Shown: positions 59,518 to 64,000 of the stretch, piece after piece | Layout: every line of letters begins with the position of its first letter | Position numbering within the stretch: the stretch's first letter is position 1 | NCBI GenBank assembly: GCA_963082875.1 | Contig: OY720099.1 | Location: forward strand, 186,001-250,000 | From: Corella eumyota | Taxonomy: Eukaryota; Chordata; Ascidiacea; Phlebobranchia; Corellidae | Reading direction: 5' to 3' | Length of the DNA: 64,000 bases | Position numbers and translations under genes: made by a program | Notes under the pieces: generated by a model | What the model was told of the DNA's origin: nothing | Databases searched by the model: none | The model's input: the letters and a program-made list of their open reading frames with translations, nothing else

Positions 59518-60692
59518 AAGACCTCATTCCTAATATGACGTCATCGCGATACGACCGCTTGTACATGAGTTTAAATATTTTAAATATACAACCAATCCAA
59601 CAAACGCAATTTTTTTCTATCTTGTTTTAATCAAAATATTTCGTTGTTTACTTTTTCTCGATTTACTTTGCTGGCACTTTTTTATTTTTTTTTTATTTTT
59701 TGCAAAATTGAAGCGACATCCTGTAAACAAACACAGGATAAGGTAACAATGAGTGATTATGAGACATAATCAACATAACAATCAACCCTCTATGACGCAG
59801 TGGAAGTTTTGAAATGTTTGCGTTATTTGAAACCTGGTTCAACATTTTTAGAAATACCTGCCATGGACTGGTTGGACCTTTTGTTATTATTTAACTTCTA
59901 TGTTATATTAGCTTATAGTAATAACTTTATTAGTTGCTTATTATGTTTTAATTGTTAATTAATTTGTATTTGATTAATTTGTGTTGTTTCTAACTCAAAA
60001 TGTGCTTGAATAAAAAAGACAATAAATTTACCATAATTCTTTCTAATTTATGGCATAACCAGTTTAAAAATAATATAAATTAAATATAAATGTATTGCTT
60101 TATGGTAAGACTTTGTGCTTTCTATTATTAGCAAATGCAGAAGCACAGAATCGAACTTTAGATCTTAGCCACGAAAAAACAAACAAAAAAATATTTGCTT
60201 TAAAATGAAAACAAACTAAAAAAAAAAAACATAATATTCTTAAAGTACTTGAATAGTACAAACAACTAAGTGATAATTAATTCAATTAACTGCGTTTTAC
60301 GTCAGCTGTTTTTATAAACGAGGATAAACTAAACACAAACAAAGGATTACGTCACAGTGTCATGTGATGTTTTTGTTTCTAGTAAACAAACGTCACAATT
60401 AACAAATTGTTTTAATTCGCGTGTTTTGGGCGTTTTCTGTTCATTGCAGAAAAGTCTTTGCTTAACGCTTGTTAAAAACAAAGTTTTTTTTATTTTATAT
60501 TTCGTTTTGTTAGAGCTGTAAGAATATATTAATTGCACGGTTTAAAATTGTTTTGTAATTAATGCAATTAACTCAATAACGAAGTCTGTTTATGTGGTTA
60601 AACTTATTAGATTGCAAATTGTTGCCAATTTTATCGTTAAAAAGAATATTAAATGAAGTTTGTTTTGTTTAGTTTTATTTTAAGTTCAAAAA
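59518..60692. other. Intergenic between the IL-1R-like gene and cathepsin B
   Basis: Receptor 3' UTR to about 60040, then AT-rich sequence. Near 60295-60350 there are gttttacgtcagctg and gattacgtcacagtg, CRE-like sites that may belong to the cathepsin B promoter. At 60663-60672 ttttgtttag precedes the cathepsin B ATG by about 20 bp and could be a splice or spliced-leader acceptor. No gene seen. Confidence 0.45.
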
Positions 60693-63600
60693 ATGAAGTT
60701 TTTAATCGTTTTGTTGAGTTGTGTGTTCCTGGTGAACGGGGTTTCAATAAAGGAGGAAAACTTCCACTCGATCGTGAAGGAAGTTAACGAAATGCAAACA
60801 ACATGGAAGGTAGACAACAAAACATATTCTAAAATCTGTAAAAACTAAAACTATTATTTTTTTCTATTTGTTAGCTACAACAAACCAAATTTAAAAAGTT
60901 TAAAAAATCGATATACAATCAACCAATAAACCTAAAACCAATAATTTTTACACTTTTTTAACCAATATTTCTGTAGGCTGGTCACAACTTTGACCCGGAT
61001 GCTTACAAACCAAAGGACTTGGCCGTTTTGTGCGGATCGAGAAAAAGTGCGGAAAAAATCCTACCAACAAAGTGAGTAAACAAAGAGGCTATTAAAATAT
61101 ATATCAACAAAGTTGAAGTTAAATGTTTAAAGGGTTTTGTGGTAAATATTAAAAAGGAATTTTTCCCAGGTATTCAAAACTGACTTTTGGTGATGAAGAT
61201 CTTCCCGAGGATTTTGATGCCAGACTCCGATGGCCTCACTGCCCCTCAATATTGATGATCAGAGATCAGGTAAAAACAAAACTGTGAACAAAAGACATAA
61301 AATTTTACCCCCCATATTGAAGCAATAAACTTTTTAAGGGTTCATGTGGGTCTTGCTGGGCTTTTGGGGCAGTTGAAGCGATGTCCGATCGTTATTGTAT
61401 CGCGAACAATGTTGTTGTTGAAATTTCAGCCGAAGATTTATTATCTTGCTGTGAATCATGTGGTGATGGGTAAGTTGTGATGTCATAAAGAATGTGTGAT
61501 GTCATAAAGTTTGTGTGATGTCATAAAGAATGTGTTAAGTAATAGTGAAATGATCATGTGATGTCATTGTGAAATGGTTATGTGACAGATAATGGCTGTA
61601 TAATGTTAGTAGTATGATGTCATAAAAAAGATGACATATTTGCGAAAAGAAATTGCACTTACACAAAACTAGGGATGGGCTGAAATCCAAATTACTCGGA
61701 TTCGACGAGCCCGAGTATTTTGTTGCGATACTCGGCCGAGTCGGAGTACTCGGTTATGACGTCATTTAAACGTATATAACTGTTGACGAGAATCTTTTCC
61801 GCATAATTTTAAACTGCCAAATTTCCCAAAAAACACGTATTTATGGATTATAAAGTGTTTAACGTTGGCAAAACTACCTGCCACTGATAGCAATATCATT
61901 TTAAGTCTAAATAAAAATGTAAAAGTCTCAAATTTATTATGCGTAAAATTTTACTAAGTAAAAAGTGTATTTGTTGCGCAATTGTTGCTTAAATAACGTG
62001 ATATAATTGAGAGTAGATTAAAAACTATTAGAAAAAGGCAAACCTCGTGTTTTTTTATGTTTAGTAAATCGTATACGATCTTAAATGACAAATTATTACT
62101 CGGCGGCCGAGTACTAAAAAATGCTCGACGAGCACGAGTATTAAAATATTCCTAATACTCGGGCCGAGTACTCGGACTCGGATTCGATTGGCCCATCCCT
62201 ACACAAAACACAATACACCATCACACCACAATAGGACCAACAATTTGTTAAACTACAATCTAAACTTAAACTCTTCCACTCCAGCTGCAATGGTGGTTTC
62301 CCTGCTTCTGCATGGAAATATTGGAGCGACCACGGGGTCGTGTCCGGGTTCCTCTACAAAGATCTCAAATATTGTCAACCCTACAGCATCCCACCTTGCG
62401 AGCATCATGTCGAGGGTTAGACCCGAGTGTTTGGGGTGTAATTTGGGGCAGGGGGGGTTAAAATCAAATTTAAATCATGGGCGTAGTTAACGGGAACAAT
62501 TTAATTAAAAAACCAAGATTATAAAACATCATTTTTAACTAATTGTAAATTCAAATTAAATTATTTATATCAAGAAAATCTAGACATTTAAAATTCAAAA
62601 AATAATAAAACCTTTATTTTAAATCCAAATAATTTTAACTGCAGCAATTAATTTAATTATCCAATAAAACAAAATCACAATCACTGGTTTAACAAAAGAA
62701 ACAAAACTTTATTACGATTAAATGATCCAATAAAACTGCACTAAAATCACCCGGTACCATTGCACAAATTAAATTAGGCCAACCATGCAACAATTCCTTT
62801 GTTACATAACACAAGGATTACAAACAACGGCTGTGATGTCATAATCATGTGATTGTTTATTCTGTCGAAATTGTTTAATGTGATTAAAATTAATCGATTA
62901 ATTCAGCGATAAAATCTACAATTAAACAACTTTATTATACTCGTAAAAAATTACGTTTAAATTCTTGATTTCAAAAATTTTGTAACAAAATTAAATATTC
63001 ATAATTTAATAATTTTCAATCAACTTTTTAATTAGTTGTGACGGCGGGGAACCCCCATTTGCATGGGAGTACTGGGTACACAAGGGTTTAGTATCAGGGG
63101 GTTTATATGGGACCAAAACTGGGTGCCAACCCTACGAGATTTCACCCTGTGAACATCATGTCTCTGGTAATCAGTTCATAATTAAAATTATGATTTTGTT
63201 AATTTTCAACCTCAATTATAATTATTAATTGAAGTTCTGTAATTAATTGTTAATTAAACACAAAATATATAAACGTTACAAAAATTTAAACTAAAAATTA
63301 ATTTCCCAAACAGGAAGTCGACCTAAATGTTCCGAGGGAGGGGACACACCGAAATGTGACCACAAATGCGAGGGGAACACGACTCTTGACTATGTGGGTG
63401 ACAAACACAAGGGTAAGACTGCGTACAACATTGACTCGAGTGTGAGTGAAATCCAAAAAGAAATCTTTAACCATGGACCGGTGGAAGCTGCATTTACTGT
63501 TTACGCTGACTTTCCTACTTACAAATCAGGTAGAAATAAAGCCTTATTTTTAATACTGGATAAACTTATTAAACCTTTAAACTAATTTCTATTTTCTTTG

Positions 63601-63849
63601 TCTGACCTTGAAGTATAACGCCACTTTTATCTTTACCCAGGGGTCTACAAGCATGTTACTGGAGGAGTGCTAGGGGGTCACGCAGTTAAGATTATCGGAT
63701 GGGGGGTTGAGGACAGCACCCCCTACTGGTTGGTTGCAAACAGCTGGAACATCGACTGGGGGGCAAACGGGTTCTTCAAGATCTTGAGGGGGAACAACGA
63801 GTGTGGAATTGAAGACGAGATTGTAGCTGGGATGCCTCCAGCAATGTAG
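60693..63849 (+). CDS. CTSB: Cathepsin B with two mutually exclusive cleft exons
   Basis: Exons 60693-60809, 60977-61071, 61170-61269, 61339-61469, then either 5a (62285-62415) or 5b (63036-63166), then 63314-63529 and 63641-63849. With either exon 5 the total is 999 nt, 332 residues plus stop (human 339). Signal peptide [16 protein letters not shown]; propeptide; catalytic Cys in [10 protein letters not shown]; His in [11 protein letters not shown]; Asn in WLVANSWN. The occluding-loop pair CEHHV is encoded at the end of exon 5, and the rest of the loop (GSRPKC) in exon 6. The enzyme is a lysosomal papain-family endo- and dipeptidyl carboxypeptidase. Exons 5a and 5b are both 131 nt, phase 2 to phase 1, each with proper acceptor and donor. 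Including both would shift the frame. Confidence 0.94.
61670..62201. mobile_element. hAT-like MITE in cathepsin B intron 4
   Basis: Perfect 11-bp terminal inverted repeats (tagggatgggc at the left, gcccatcccta at the right) and a perfect 8-bp target duplication cacaaaac (61662-61669 and 62202-62209). Longer inverted subterminal stretches contain repeated actcggcc motifs. 532 bp, no coding capacity. It ends 83 bp before exon 5a. Sequence features fit a non-autonomous hAT element. Confidence 0.92.
62285..62415 (+). CDS. CTSB: Cathepsin B alternative exon 5a
   Basis: Encodes [13 protein letters not shown], then [16 protein letters not shown] and [10 protein letters not shown]. Acceptor ctccag, donor ggttag. 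The CNGGFP segment is close to the vertebrate CNGGYP, so this version should keep the usual S2/S3 subsites. The donor is weaker than that of exon 5b. Confidence 0.88.
63036..63166 (+). CDS. CTSB: Cathepsin B alternative exon 5b
   Basis: Encodes [13 protein letters not shown], then [16 protein letters not shown] and [10 protein letters not shown]. Acceptor attag, donor ggtaat. Glu replaces the aromatic residue after GG, a position lining the S3 side of the cleft in vertebrate cathepsin B. The rest (GLVSGGLY) is closer to vertebrates than exon 5a is. Confidence 0.88.
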
Positions 63850-64000
63850 TGGAATAACTTCCATCCACTTTCAGTATTTCCGTTAATTCATTCCCCTGTA
63901 TATTCATTTCATTTGCCTTTGTTAGAGATAAAATTTGATTACTTGTGCTTGTAGTGTAAATATGCAATGCAAACTGAAAGGAAGCAAATTTTTTTAAGTA
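63850..64000. other. Cathepsin B 3' flank
   Basis: 3' UTR to the window edge. A variant poly(A) signal gataaa is at about 63926. No gene seen. Confidence 0.5.

Noticed and set aside
62188-62490. Plus-strand 100-codon frame
   Set aside because: It starts in the MITE end and crosses cathepsin B exon 5a in another frame; the cathepsin frame fits the protein family.

Overview
The window looks like nuclear DNA of a solitary ascidian, most likely a Ciona species. The evidence is AT-rich sequence, compact genes with many short introns, chordate gene families, and many copies of a tRNA-derived SINE resembling the published Ciona SINE Cics-1. The species call is inference. I saw no LTR element, virus-like element, CRISPR array or bacterial operon.

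Positions 1-44.4 kb are a segmental amplification. Its components are an intronless gene family coding for a GlnD/DUF294-like nucleotidyltransferase domain followed by TPR-like helices (six copies, all on the minus strand) and the 3' half of a voltage-gated calcium channel alpha2/delta gene (CACNA2D). The complete CACNA2D gene lies at 38340-48763 (26 exons, 1117 codons plus stop, every splice phase consistent). Three further 3' fragments lie at 6650-10587, 22176-26611 and 29922-34767. All three lack exons 12-14, a loss that breaks the frame, and each carries its own further damage. The nucleotidyltransferase genes fall into a long-N-terminus type (L: 1-2021, 10888-13254, 35010-37385; all open) and a short-N-terminus type (S: 3685-5963, 19228-21521, 26913-29208; all broken).

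A divergent gene pair sits inside the amplification. A peroxiredoxin (13905-15428, minus) has a stop at codon 140 and has lost its last exon at a duplication breakpoint. BBS5 (16044-18684, plus) is intact at 361 aa. A scar of the last BBS5 exon at about 2690-2760 shows that this segment was once copied more widely.

Positions 48.8-64 kb are ordinary single-copy sequence: a tRNA-Thr(AGT), a DAZAP1-like hnRNP (49937-54140, minus, 366 aa), an interleukin-1-receptor-like protein with Ig domains and a TIR domain (55898-59517, plus, 639 aa), and cathepsin B (60693-63849, plus, 332 aa). Cathepsin B has two alternative versions of the exon that forms part of the substrate cleft and the occluding loop. 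They are the same length and phase, and using both would break the frame.

Mobile DNA includes at least ten SINE loci, three hAT-like MITEs with 8-bp target duplications, one further MITE with a 5-bp duplication, a 5'-truncated LINE whose insertion coincides with loss of four CACNA2D exons, and an 18-bp minisatellite expanded separately in each CACNA2D copy.
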